From Polaribacter sp. SA4-10 (GTDB lineage Bacteria > Bacteroidota > Bacteroidia > Flavobacteriales > Flavobacteriaceae), in the NCBI RefSeq assembly GCF_002163835.1, contig NZ_CP019331.1, forward strand, positions 620,001 to 684,000: a stretch of DNA of 64,000 nt, written 5' to 3'. Below are positions 1-7,848 of the stretch, in pieces. The position numbers and the translations under genes are program-made. The notes under the pieces are model-generated. The model worked only from the letters and a program-made list of their open reading frames with translations. It had not been told where the DNA came from and did no database searches. Position 1 is the first letter of the stretch. Every line of letters starts with the position of its first letter.

Positions 1-164
1 ATATACAATGGTTGCTAAATGGAAAAGGAGTTTTTCCTAATAATGCAGAAAAAAGCACAAAAGCCCCTCCTCCATTATCTACACCAAATAGTAGTGATGG
101 AAAAACGATTCAAAGAATTGTTGTCTTTTTTGATGATGGTACTTTTGCAGAATATCAGAAATAA
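1..164 (+). CDS. Unknown protein, C-terminal tail only (cut by the window edge)
   Basis: Reading in the frame that begins at base 3 gives an open frame of 53 codons closed by TAA at 162-164. It contains a proline/serine-rich linker (APPPLSTPNSS) and then a beta-like end, IVVFFDDGTFAEYQK. The frame has no start in the window, so this is the end of a gene that begins to the left. A TAA followed within 20 bases by a strong terminator supports this frame over a competing frame of similar length that starts at base 19 and reads as low-complexity basic sequence. The function is not recognisable from this tail. Confidence 0.6.
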   Translation, partial: IQWLLNGKGVFPNNAEKSTKAPPPLSTPNSSDGKTIQRIVVFFDDGTFAEYQK

Positions 165-182
165 GAAAAAAATAGTAAACAC

Positions 183-219
183 AAAAAAAGCGAGAAATTA
201 TTAATTTCTCGCTTTTTTT
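183..219. terminator. Bidirectional rho-independent terminator
   Basis: A perfect 18-base inverted repeat (183-200 against 202-219, core GCGAGAAATTA) has A-runs on the left and T-runs on the right, so it can end transcription from both sides. It sits between the plus-strand tail gene and the minus-strand alanine dehydrogenase, which converge here. Confidence 0.85.
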
Positions 220-240
220 GTTTAATAAAAGAACTGAAAA

Positions 241-1341
241 TTAAAGGACAAAAGCTTCTAAATTAAAAGCTTCATTAATTTCTTTATAAACAATTTTACC
301 ATTAATAATATTTAACCCTTTTTCTAAAGATGTATCTTTTGCACATGCTTCTCTCCAACCTAAATCTGCAAGTTTGATTACATAAGGCAAAGTTACATTA
401 GTAAGTGCCATGGTAGATGTGTAAGGAACAGCTCCCGGCATGTTTGCTACACAATAATGTACAACATCATCTATAATATAAGTTGGGTCTTCATGCGTAG
501 TTGCTTTTGTAGTTTCAAAACAACCTCCTTGATCTACCGCTACATCTACAACAACAGTTCCTGGACGCATTTCTTTTAACATATCTTTTGTAATTAATTT
601 TGGTGCCTTTGCTCCTTTTAATAAAACACCTCCAATAATTAAATCATGAGACTTTATATGCTTTCTAATACTGTATTCATTTGAAAACTCTGTAACAACA
701 TGATTTGGTAAAACATCATTTACATAACGTAGTTGCTTCATGTTAACATCCATAATTGTAACATGTGCTCCTAAACCTGCGGCCATTTTTGCGGCTTGAA
801 CACCTACAACTCCAGCTCCTAAAATCAAAACTTTTCCTGGTGCAACTCCCGGTACTCCTCCTAAAAGGATTCCTCTTCCTTTAATTGGTTTTTCTAGATA
901 CTTTGCTCCTTGCTGAATTGCCATTCTACCTGCAACTTCAGACATTGGCGTTAATAAAGGCAACGTACCTTCTTCATCTTCTACCGTTTCATAAGCGATA
1001 CAAATAGAGTTACTTGCAACCATAGCTTTGGTTAATGGCGCACTAGATGCAAAATGAAAATATGTAAATACAATTTGATTTTCTTTTATTAAAGGATATT
1101 CAGATGCAATGGGTTCTTTTACTTTTACAATCATTTCACTTTGATTGTAAACTTCTTCAATCGTGTCTAAAATTATTGCTCCAACTTTACTATAATCTTC
1201 ATCAAAAAAACCACTTCCTTCTCCAGCATTAGACTGAATATAAACAACGTGATTTCTTTTGGTTAATTCAAAAACACCAGCAGGAATCATACCTACTCTA
1301 TTTTCATTGTTTTTAATTTCTTTAGGAATTCCTATTTTCAT
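241..1341 (-). CDS. ald: Alanine dehydrogenase
   Basis: Catalyses the reversible NAD-dependent oxidative deamination of L-alanine to pyruvate and ammonia in the cytoplasm. The N-terminus MKIGIPKEIKNNENRVGM is the family signature, with the Arg and Lys residues that hold the substrate. A Rossmann NAD-binding segment, VLILGAGVVGVQAAKMAAGLG, lies in the middle (about residues 170-190, GxGxxG), and the C-terminal half carries the NMPGAVPYTST motif typical of Ald/PNT-like proteins. The length of 366 residues matches the family. The ATG start at 1341 is the only one that keeps the signature at the extreme N-terminus. It is a single-gene unit: the upstream neighbour ends 206 bases away and it converges with the left-edge gene on a shared terminator. 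Confidence 0.93.
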   Translation of the reverse strand: MKIGIPKEIKNNENRVGMIPAGVFELTKRNHVVYIQSNAGEGSGFFDEDYSKVGAIILDTIEEVYNQSEMIVKVKEPIASEYPLIKENQIVFTYFHFASSAPLTKAMVASNSICIAYETVEDEEGTLPLLTPMSEVAGRMAIQQGAKYLEKPIKGRGILLGGVPGVAPGKVLILGAGVVGVQAAKMAAGLGAHVTIMDVNMKQLRYVNDVLPNHVVTEFSNEYSIRKHIKSHDLIIGGVLLKGAKAPKLITKDMLKEMRPGTVVVDVAVDQGGCFETTKATTHEDPTYIIDDVVHYCVANMPGAVPYTSTMALTNVTLPYVIKLADLGWREACAKDTSLEKGLNIINGKIVYKEINEAFNLEAFVL

Positions 1342-1383
1342 TTTTGCTTAGAATTAGTTATTATAAGCAAGTAAATTTAAAAC

Positions 1384-1409
1384 CTTTTTGTTCGGAATTT
1401 AACAAAAAG
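1384..1409. promoter_or_regulatory. Inverted repeat upstream of ald, possible operator
   Basis: CTTTTTGTT (1384-1392) and AACAAAAAG (1401-1409) form a perfect 9-8-9 inverted repeat 43 bases upstream of the ald start codon, about where the promoter -33 region would fall. It could be a regulator site or a weak hairpin ending the upstream minus-strand gene. No regulator gene is adjacent. Confidence 0.3.
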
Positions 1410-1547
1410 ATTTTAAACTGTTATTTTTATGAAAGTGATATTTTTTCTGTTTTAGAATAATTGAATCCTATATTTTGATATCTTATTTTATCAAAAATTG
1501 AATTATTAGCCTAAAAAATTAAAATTAATTAGATGTACTGCAATCTT

Positions 1548-2651
1548 TTAATCCAAATCTAAGCGAATTCCTATCGAAATATTCCTAGTCTCCGTGTTTT
1601 TAAACAGTGGGTTTAAATCATATTTCACATATAAACTTGTAGATCTATAGCCTAAATAAGCACTCAAACCATAATTTATAGTATTCATATTAAAACTATC
1701 TTTCTGCACTTCTTCTACATCCACACCTTGCGCATTTTTAAACTCTAAATACTGTCTTGTTCCTAATTTAAAACCTACAAAACCACCAACCCCAAAACGT
1801 ACAGATCTATTTGTTCTATCTCTTACAAAACCATCTTCATATTTTTTATTTCTAGAAAAATCCCATTCCAAATGCATTGGAAATATCATTTGAACATGAC
1901 GCAGTCTGCTTTCTTTTAGTTGACTAGAAAAGGTCTCTAATTCTGTCATATCTACATTTTTAACATGGTATCTATCCTCATCTAATCGTAAATTATTCCA
2001 AAGAAAAGATGCTCCGTATTTAAAATATAATTGTGATGCTTCTTTTGCAAAACGTGTTTTCCAAGTCCAACCTAATTCATAAAAATGCGATTGCCAAAAC
2101 TTATATTCAGAATCTTCTAAAGATGCTAATTCGCCATTATTTATCACATTATTAACTCCCATAGCAAATACAAACTGAGTTGTTGTACTTCTATTTTTTT
2201 TATTCTTCGTCTTCCTCCTTGCTTCTCTTCTTTTGTTATCATATTTGTCATCTTCATCATTTACGGTGAATTTAAATGTTTTATGACCAATAGAAAACGT
2301 ATTTACTTCATCATCATTGCCAATTTCATCTGAACTTGCTATTTTTCCATTCGTTTTATCCTGAACTAATAATTGCAACAAACGTTCTTGTTCTCCAACC
2401 TTTTCTTCAATTTGTCTTGCGTGATACCTAGCAACTTCCTTTTTTAAAGATGCTGCTGTTGTTGTAGTAATTTCTCCTTTTTCTAATCTCTTATTGATAT
2501 TCATCACCTTTGTCTTCAGAGAATCTTTCTGTATTTTGGTAATATTTTCTATCCTTTTTGATATTTTACTTACTTCTTTCTCAAATGTTTTTTGCTGAGA
2601 TAAGGCAATAGTTGTACTAAACAACACTAAAATTAGCAGTACTCTTTTCAT
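1548..2651 (-). CDS. Secreted coiled-coil / outer-membrane-barrel-like protein of unknown function
   Basis: The 367-residue protein starts with a signal peptide (MKRVLLILVLFSTTIALSQ). Residues about 20-100 are charged and helical (KEVSKISKRIENITKIQKD), followed by a Lys/Arg-rich low-complexity stretch (RREARRKTKNKKNRS) near residue 145. The rest alternates in the way of an outer-membrane beta-barrel (FGVGGFVGFKLGTRQYLEF, YGLSAYLGYRSTSLYVKYD) and ends in an alternating segment, ISIGIRLDLD. It lies 47 bases downstream of the anti-sigma-like gene on the same strand, so it is probably the output of that sigma unit: an envelope protein whose synthesis the sigma factor controls. That role is inference from position only; I do not recognise a named family. 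Confidence 0.7.
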   Translation of the reverse strand: MKRVLLILVLFSTTIALSQQKTFEKEVSKISKRIENITKIQKDSLKTKVMNINKRLEKGEITTTTAASLKKEVARYHARQIEEKVGEQERLLQLLVQDKTNGKIASSDEIGNDDEVNTFSIGHKTFKFTVNDEDDKYDNKRREARRKTKNKKNRSTTTQFVFAMGVNNVINNGELASLEDSEYKFWQSHFYELGWTWKTRFAKEASQLYFKYGASFLWNNLRLDEDRYHVKNVDMTELETFSSQLKESRLRHVQMIFPMHLEWDFSRNKKYEDGFVRDRTNRSVRFGVGGFVGFKLGTRQYLEFKNAQGVDVEEVQKDSFNMNTINYGLSAYLGYRSTSLYVKYDLNPLFKNTETRNISIGIRLDLD

Positions 2652-2698
2652 CTTTAATGTTTTATAATTTATGTTTTTGTTTTTTTTGATTAACCTTT

Positions 2699-3631
2699 TT
2701 AATCGTTTCTACTTGCAATTGCAGACGCAATATCTGTTACTCTTTTCTTTAATGATTTCATGAAATTATTCTGAAAAGCAGCCTCATCTATATTGCGCTC
2801 TACTTCTGCAAGAATAATAGTAGGATTCACTTTTAAATTCGATTCTTTCAGCTGATTTCGAATCGTTTTTAAAACTTCATTCCTATTAATAGTATACTTA
2901 GCATAATATGTTTTGACTTCTTCTTTACTGTGTGTTACGGCATATAATAAATCGGCACTATTTATTTTTATGATACTATTAGGGGCTTGGATAAAGCTTT
3001 CTTTTTTGATTTCTAATTTATTCTCAGTACTTATTCCTTTTTCTTTATCGTGCGTTACAGCATATAATAAATCGTCACTATTTATTTTTATAGTACTATT
3101 AGCATCTTGTTTAAAGCTTTCTTTTTTTAATTTAGATTCCTTCTTTGTAGGAATGATCTTTTGTTTATGATCTACGTTGGTAATTTCATCTTTGTAATTA
3201 CTAGGGGTTTTTAATAAAGTAAGCTTTTTATTAAAATCAGATTGCTTCACTTTGTTAGCAATAGCATTGCTATTTTTATTAGTTTTTTTCGCTTCTTCTA
3301 CTTTTTCATTATTTACAATTGCTTCTTCAACAGGAATTTCATTTATAAACCTGTCTGTTTTTTTATCAATTAAAAGGGTGTCAATAGGAGTTTTTACAAT
3401 GCTATTTTCTAGAATTACTGGCTTATCATTATCAGAAAAAAACCAAAAACTTACTGAAATCAAGACTACAAGACTTGCTGCATAGCCTATATAAAAAAAC
3501 CAACCTTTTTTCTTTTTCTGCTCTTGCTCATCTAATTGTGCAGATAAACGCTCCCAAGCAGAAGCAGAAGGTTTAAATGTTCTATTCCCGAACTTCTCTT
3601 TTATGTTAGTGTCTACCTTATTTGTTTTCAT
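2699..3631 (-). CDS. Single-pass membrane anti-sigma-factor-like protein
   Basis: The 310-residue protein has a soluble N-terminal part (residues 1-43, containing FKPSASAWERLSAQLDEQE), one transmembrane helix (about 44-65, FFYIGYAASLVVLISVSFWF) and a long Lys/Asn/Ser-rich outer part. This is the layout of an anti-sigma factor with its sigma-binding end inside the cell. The start overlaps the end of the ECF sigma gene by 14 bases, so the two are translationally coupled. The outer part holds a 40-residue tandem duplication (see the repeat entry). No classical zinc anti-sigma motif (HxxxCxxC) is present, so the anti-sigma role comes from topology and context, not from a motif. Confidence 0.7.
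   Translation of the reverse strand: MKTNKVDTNIKEKFGNRTFKPSASAWERLSAQLDEQEQKKKKGWFFYIGYAASLVVLISVSFWFFSDNDKPVILENSIVKTPIDTLLIDKKTDRFINEIPVEEAIVNNEKVEEAKKTNKNSNAIANKVKQSDFNKKLTLLKTPSNYKDEITNVDHKQKIIPTKKESKLKKESFKQDANSTIKINSDDLLYAVTHDKEKGISTENKLEIKKESFIQAPNSIIKINSADLLYAVTHSKEEVKTYYAKYTINRNEVLKTIRNQLKESNLKVNPTIILAEVERNIDEAAFQNNFMKSLKKRVTDIASAIASRND
2924..3127 (-). repeat. In-frame 120-base tandem duplication in the anti-sigma-like gene
   Basis: Residues 169-208 and 209-236 of the encoded protein are near copies; both begin KKESF and include KIN-S-DLLYAVTH. At DNA level the units are offset by exactly 120 bases (for example tgtgttacgg at 2931 against tgcgttacag at 3051). The second copy lacks the last dozen codons. 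The differences are spread over all codon positions, so the duplication is not brand new. Confidence 0.85.
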
Positions 3632-4178
3632 GAATTATGTTATTCATTTTATAATAATTTTCTTGCAATAATTTACGTGCTTTAAACAATTGCGATTTTG
3701 ATGTACTTTCAGAAACGCCTAGTTTTTCTGCAATTTCTGAATGCTTATAACCTTCTATGGCGAATAAATTAAACACCATTTTGTAACCGTCTGGTAATTT
3801 ATCAATCAGTTTTTGAATGTCTTCAACAGCGCTGTTTTCTAAATTCTCTGTAGCTTCTCCATTAAAAACATACACTTCATCTGTAAAGTCAATCAAGTTT
3901 CTCTTACGGAGATACGAAAGACAGGTATTTACCATAATTCTACGTATCCAACCTTCAAAACTACCTTCGTTTTTGAACTTCTGTAAGTTGGTAAAAACTT
4001 TTAAAAAACCTTGCAACATTAAATCTTCTGCGTGATGTAAATCTTTTACATATTGCCTGCAAACTCCCAACATTTTAGGCGAAAACTGCTCAAACAATTG
4101 TTGTTGCGCTTCTCTATTGTTGTGTATCGCTTTTTTAATGAGCGATTTTTGTTTGTTATGCAAGTTGATAATTTTCAA
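3618..4178 (-). CDS. ECF-type RNA polymerase sigma factor
   Basis: The 186-residue protein has sigma region 2 at about residues 25-95 (QLFEQFSPKMLGVCRQY, DLHHAEDLMLQGFLKVF, GWIRRIMVNTCLSYLRK) and region 4 at about 120-175 (LPDGYKMVFNLFAIEGYKHS then the helix-turn-helix EIAEKLGVSESTSKSQLFKA). There is no region 1 or 3, which defines the ECF group. The start is a TTG codon at 4176-4178. No ATG lies upstream in frame, and the reading MKIINLHNKQ at the start is what flavobacterial relatives have. A TATATTTG box 29 bases upstream supports it. It heads the unit sigma / anti-sigma-like / barrel-like protein and probably responds to an envelope signal. Confidence 0.88.
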   Translation of the reverse strand: MKIINLHNKQKSLIKKAIHNNREAQQQLFEQFSPKMLGVCRQYVKDLHHAEDLMLQGFLKVFTNLQKFKNEGSFEGWIRRIMVNTCLSYLRKRNLIDFTDEVYVFNGEATENLENSAVEDIQKLIDKLPDGYKMVFNLFAIEGYKHSEIAEKLGVSESTSKSQLFKARKLLQENYYKMNNIIHENK

Positions 4179-4206
4179 GCCTCTCTATTCTGTTTTTAAT
4201 GCCTTA

Positions 4207-4214
4207 CAAATATA
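4207..4214 (-). promoter_or_regulatory. Promoter -7 box of the ECF sigma gene
   Basis: On the minus strand these bases read TATATTTG, an exact match to the Bacteroidota -7 consensus TAnnTTTG, placed 29 bases before the TTG start. No clear TTG -33 box is visible at the expected distance. Confidence 0.55.
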
Positions 4215-4581
4215 TAGACTACAGATGTTTAAAAAAGGTTGCTTGGAAGAAAAAAAGTTTTTAAACTTTTTTTAGCTATGAGTTCTAAGTGATTCGTTTT
4301 TAGTTTTATCAAACTAAAAAATGAAAGAAAGTGCTTATTTCTAAATGGTGTAATTTCTTTTACTTTATGAAAGTGTTATCGAATTAAAGTATCTAAATCC
4401 AGATTTAATAATTGGATGATTAACGCCTAGTTTGCGCTTATAATACTATCACCAATACAAATTAAATCGTATTTTATATACTTTTTATTTTTCAAATAAC
4501 ATCGTTTGTTATCTTCATTCAAAATATCTTTTAAATTTGATAATGCCAAACTGAAATTTTATCTATCAACTACCTACTAAA
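4215..4581. other. Intergenic region between priA and the sigma operon
   Basis: About 370 bases without a gene on either strand. The only structure I see is a 10-base inverted repeat, TTTTTAGTTT (4297-4306) with AAACTAAAAA (4311-4320), which may end minus-strand transcription from priA, although it lacks a separate T-run. No coding remnant was found. Confidence 0.4.
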
Positions 4582-7023
4582 TTAATAAGCATCTACATCA
4601 ATAATAAATCTTATTGGTCTAAAATCTTTTACAGCTTCAAACGTATTTCTAATTTTAGTAATCTGATTTTTAGTATTTGCTAAATTTTGTTTTGGCGGAA
4701 TTTTAATCACAATATTCTTAATATATTGATTCCTAATTCTAGAAACTGCAGGTGCAGTTGGACCTAAAACATTTTCACCAAATGAACTATACAAAGCTTT
4801 AAACAACCAATTCACACCAATATCAACTTTATTATAATCTCTGTGTTTTAGTGTTATTTTTATCAACCTAAAATAAGGTGGATATTTATATTGCCAACGT
4901 TCTTGCAACTGTTCTTTATACATTTCTGTATAATTTGTGGTAGAAACTTGCTGTAATATTTTATGAAAAGGATTGTAGGTTTGAATAGCAACATTTCCTT
5001 GTTTTTTACTTCTTCCTGCTCTTCCAGAAACTTGTACCATCATTTGATAACCACGTTCATGGGCTCTAAAATCTGGAAAATTAAGCATCGTATCTGCATT
5101 TAAAATTCCAACTAAAGAAACATTATCAAAATCTAAACCCTTTGATAACATTTGTGTTCCTACTAAAACATCTATTTCTCTCGCTTCAAAAGCACCAATT
5201 ATTTTTTGATAGCCATGTTTTCCACGAGTGGTATCTAAATCCATTCTTCCTATTTTGAAATCTGGAAATAAATCCTTTAATTCTAACTCAATTTGTTCTG
5301 TACCAAACCCTTTTGTGTCTAAAGTATTACTACCACAAGCGCCACAACTATTTGGCATTGCACGTTGGTAATTACAGTAATGACAACGCAATTCGTGTTT
5401 AAACTTATGAAACGTTAGCGTAACATCGCAATTTGGGCATTCTGGTGAAACCCCACAGGTTTTACACTCTACCACTGGAGAATATCCACGTCTGTTTTGA
5501 AACAAGATAACTTGTTCTTTTTCGTCTAACGCTTCTTGAATTAGCTTAAGCATCCTGTCAGAAAAATGACCTTTCATTTCCTTTTTACGCTGTTTTTCTT
5601 TAACGTCTATCAATTCAATTTTTGGTAATTGAACATTTCCATGACGTCTATTTAATTCAACAAAACCATATTTTTTTTGTGCTGCATTATAATAACTTTC
5701 TAAAGAAGGAGTTGCAGAACCTAATAAAATTTTTGCTTTATGAATATTTGCTAAAACAATGGCAGAATCACGCGCATTGTATCTTGGTGAAGGTTCAAAT
5801 TGTTTGTATGAAGTTTCATGTTCTTCATCAACCACAATTAATCCTAAATTAGAAAAAGGTAAAAATACAGACGAACGAGCGCCTAAAATTATTTGTGCTT
5901 TTGGTTTGTTATCCAAAACATTGTTCCACACTTCTACCCTTTCATTCATAGAATATTTAGAATGAAATACAGAAATCTGATTTCCAAAATAAACCTCTAA
6001 ACGTGTAATAATTTGTGTTGTTAATGCAATTTCTGGCAATAAAAATAAGACTTGTTTGCCTTCATCTAAAACTTCTTGTATCAATTTTGTATACACTTCT
6101 GTTTTACCAGAACTTGTAATTCCGTGTAAAAGTGTAACCTCCTTTTCTTTGAAAGCCTCTTTAATTTCTGCCAGCGCAACTTCTTGAAATTCGTTTAAGT
6201 TTTTTAAATCATTTGTGCCTCCTTCAAAATGAATTCTATCTGTTTTTATATGATAAAATTCAAAGATATTTTTATCTACCAACGATTTTAAAATAGAAGA
6301 TGAAACACTTGCTTTTTCCTCTAAATCTTTTGCTTTTATAGGTTTTTTAGAAGTTGATAACTGAAAAAAAGCTAATACAGCTTCTCGTTGTTTTTTAGCT
6401 CTAGATAGTTCTTCTAGCAAAGAATTTAAAGATGCATCACTTGTATAGTTTTGATGTAAACGAACATATTTTACCAATTTAGGTTTGTATTGTTCGTAGA
6501 TTTCTTCATGAATTGTGATTGCAGATTTTTTAATTAACTCGTTAATTGTAGGCATTACTTTTTTCTTGCCTAAAATATCTGCGACTTGATGTATAGTTAA
6601 TTGAGATTGATGATGTAAAGCTTCATAAATTAAAAACTCATCATCTAATAAGATAGATGTATCAATATCAGCTTCATTTTTATAAATAACAGTTTCACTT
6701 TCTAACAAAAATGCAGATGGCAAAGAGGCTCTGTAAACATCTCCTAAAGAACACATGTAATATTTAGAAATCCATTGCCAATGTTTAATTTGCAATTCAT
6801 TTACCAAGGGTTGTTCATCTAAAATTTGATGAATTTCTTTGGCTTCATATAATGTTGGTGCATTTTGATGGATGTTTAAAACCAATGCAGAATACATTTT
6901 TGTTTTACCAAAAGAGACAGCAACACGCATTCCCTTTTTAAGAAAATTGGCTTCGTCTTCAGTTACAGAATACGTAAAAGTTTTCTGAATGGGAATTGGT
7001 AAGATAACGTCTATAAAATGCAT
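4582..7023 (-). CDS. priA: Primosomal protein N' (replication restart helicase PriA)
   Basis: A 3'-5' DNA helicase that reloads the replisome at stalled forks. In order: an N-terminal DNA-binding domain beginning MHFIDVILPIPIQKTFTYSV, a Walker A motif HGITSSGKTEVY (near residue 303), a Walker B/DEEH box IVVDEEHETSYKQ (near 400), GSATPSLES (motif III), the eight-cysteine zinc region between about residues 525 and 575 (CKTCGVSPECPNC and CHYCNYQ, CGACGS), and VQVSGRAGR (motif VI). The length of 813 residues is normal. A GTG two codons upstream (7027-7029) is in frame, but it lies inside a palindromic repeat; the ATG at 7021-7023 starts directly on the conserved N-terminus and is preferred. Confidence 0.95.
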   Translation of the reverse strand: MHFIDVILPIPIQKTFTYSVTEDEANFLKKGMRVAVSFGKTKMYSALVLNIHQNAPTLYEAKEIHQILDEQPLVNELQIKHWQWISKYYMCSLGDVYRASLPSAFLLESETVIYKNEADIDTSILLDDEFLIYEALHHQSQLTIHQVADILGKKKVMPTINELIKKSAITIHEEIYEQYKPKLVKYVRLHQNYTSDASLNSLLEELSRAKKQREAVLAFFQLSTSKKPIKAKDLEEKASVSSSILKSLVDKNIFEFYHIKTDRIHFEGGTNDLKNLNEFQEVALAEIKEAFKEKEVTLLHGITSSGKTEVYTKLIQEVLDEGKQVLFLLPEIALTTQIITRLEVYFGNQISVFHSKYSMNERVEVWNNVLDNKPKAQIILGARSSVFLPFSNLGLIVVDEEHETSYKQFEPSPRYNARDSAIVLANIHKAKILLGSATPSLESYYNAAQKKYGFVELNRRHGNVQLPKIELIDVKEKQRKKEMKGHFSDRMLKLIQEALDEKEQVILFQNRRGYSPVVECKTCGVSPECPNCDVTLTFHKFKHELRCHYCNYQRAMPNSCGACGSNTLDTKGFGTEQIELELKDLFPDFKIGRMDLDTTRGKHGYQKIIGAFEAREIDVLVGTQMLSKGLDFDNVSLVGILNADTMLNFPDFRAHERGYQMMVQVSGRAGRSKKQGNVAIQTYNPFHKILQQVSTTNYTEMYKEQLQERWQYKYPPYFRLIKITLKHRDYNKVDIGVNWLFKALYSSFGENVLGPTAPAVSRIRNQYIKNIVIKIPPKQNLANTKNQITKIRNTFEAVKDFRPIRFIIDVDAY

Positions 7024-7137
7024 TGTCACTTCGAGTGATTTTACGATTGAAATGAAAAAAATTGTATTGAGAAGTCTAACATCTTTAAAATTTTTCGATA
7101 CAATTTCGATAAAAATTCGAAATCACTCGAACTGACA
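7024..7137. repeat. Palindromic intergenic repeat (MITE-like) abutting priA
   Basis: The 114-base element has 18-base terminal inverted repeats: TGTCACTTCGAGTGATTT at 7024-7041 and the complement of TGTCAGTTCGAGTGATTT at 7120-7137, with one mismatch. A weaker inner pairing (ATTGTATTGAGAA against TTTCGATACAAT) follows. It has no coding capacity. Its left end touches the priA ATG, so the priA leader lies inside the element. Elements with such TCGAGTGATTT ends recur, from memory, in intergenic regions of marine Flavobacteriaceae; only one copy is in this window. Confidence 0.6.
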
Positions 7138-7219
7138 TTCTAACAATTTATTATAATCCAAAACTACATAAAATTAGCTACATTACTTTTATTCAGTTGA
7201 AAAAGTTAGCAGATTGGTT

Positions 7220-7308
7220 TAGCCCTGATTGCAGCAATTGTTTGAGCTCTTTTTGGCCCCGTGAAAACGGGAGAAAAAAAGCGAGTGCGAAAAGCAGGAA
7301 ATAGCTTC
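7220..7308 (+). ncRNA. Conserved flavobacterial intergenic RNA-like element (possible Flavo-1 type)
   Basis: The stretch begins TAGCCCTGATTG and ends AGCAGGAAATAGCTTC, a bracket I recall from many flavobacterial intergenic regions. Inside is a perfect hairpin CCCGT-GAAA-ACGGG (7258-7271) with a GNRA tetraloop, flanked by T- and A-rich arms that extend the stem. The CCTG near the 5' end can pair with CAGG near the 3' end to close the structure. I cannot confirm the identity with the Flavo-1 RNA family without a covariance search. It sits between convergent or unrelated genes and is not part of a coding frame. Confidence 0.5.
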
Positions 7309-7332
7309 AAAAAAATAATACTGAATTTTAGT

Positions 7333-7557
7333 CTATTTATTAATGATGGTCTTTAGATACAGGTTTTCAACTTTTTCTCTTGCCCAAGGTGTAGTTCTTA
7401 AAAACTTAAGACTAGATTTATATGTTGGATTGTTCTTAAAAGCATTTATATTTAAAATATCGCCTAATTCTTCCCAGCCATATTCTAAGAATAATTGTTC
7501 TAAAATAGTTGCTAATTTTATTCCGTGTAACGGATTATTTGGTTGTTGTTCTGTCAT
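7333..7557 (-). CDS. VF530 (DUF2132) family small DNA-binding-like protein
   Basis: The 74-residue protein carries the family pattern almost throughout: [21 protein letters not shown], then [21 protein letters not shown] and [19 protein letters not shown]. Family members are small all-helical proteins whose structure suggests DNA binding; the cellular role is not established. It is monocistronic, with the RNA-like element downstream and about 290 bases of intergenic DNA upstream. Confidence 0.88.
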   Translation of the reverse strand: MTEQQPNNPLHGIKLATILEQLFLEYGWEELGDILNINAFKNNPTYKSSLKFLRTTPWAREKVENLYLKTIINK

Positions 7558-7626
7558 AATTATTTATCTAAATTTGGTAAAAGTAAATATCTAATACACT
7601 TTCTTTAGCCATCATTTACTCTATTT

Positions 7627-7716
7627 CTAATTGGATAGAAAATCAGTAGGCGTTTGCGAAAATCCGTTTACAGAAATAAATAAAATCGCCAAAATTAGAA
7701 ACTTATAAATTCTCAT
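7627..7716 (-). pseudogene. Orphan signal-peptide remnant
   Basis: A 29-codon minus-strand frame reads MRIYKFLILAILFISVNGFS followed by QTPTDFLSN and a stop. It is a complete lipid/secretory-type signal peptide with the common flavobacterial FSQ cleavage end, but only about eight residues of mature protein remain. A TACATTTG box (7743-7750, minus strand) lies 26 bases before the ATG. The likely reading is a secreted-protein gene that lost its body by deletion or an early stop; a genuine micro-peptide is possible but less likely. Confidence 0.45.
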
Positions 7717-7795
7717 TTGAGTGGATATATCAGTTTAGAAAACAAATGTAATATTATTTGTTTTTAGATTATAAATATTAACAAAAAAATAGTCA

Positions 7796-7825
7796 TTGAT
7801 AATTGCGAATTTTTCAATAATTTAG
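7796..7825 (+). promoter_or_regulatory. Promoter of gcvT
   Basis: TTG at 7796-7798, 19 bases, then TAATTTAG at 7818-7825: a Bacteroidota-type -33/-7 pair with one mismatch in the -7 box, 23 bases before the gcvT start. Confidence 0.5.
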
Positions 7826-7848
7826 CATGAAATTTAAGAAATCTATAG

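Noticed and set aside
19..204. Plus-strand 61-codon frame at the left edge
   Set aside because: It is low-complexity and basic, and it runs into the terminator stem. The overlapping frame starting at base 3 ends properly at 164 and reads as real protein.
2924..3127. CRISPR-like interpretation of the 120-base direct repeat
   Set aside because: There are only two units, within a coding frame, with no constant spacer pattern and no cas gene.
2913..3170. Plus-strand 85-codon frame opposite the anti-sigma-like repeat
   Set aside because: It is antisense to a clearly coding frame and mirrors the duplicated region; it has no independent signals.
7024..7029. GTG start for priA at 7027-7029
   Set aside because: It lies inside a palindromic repeat; the ATG at 7021-7023 directly begins the conserved N-terminus.
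7138..7332. tRNA gene in the structured region downstream of priA
   Set aside because: The pairing does not form a cloverleaf, and there is no TTC loop sequence or CCA-compatible acceptor stem.
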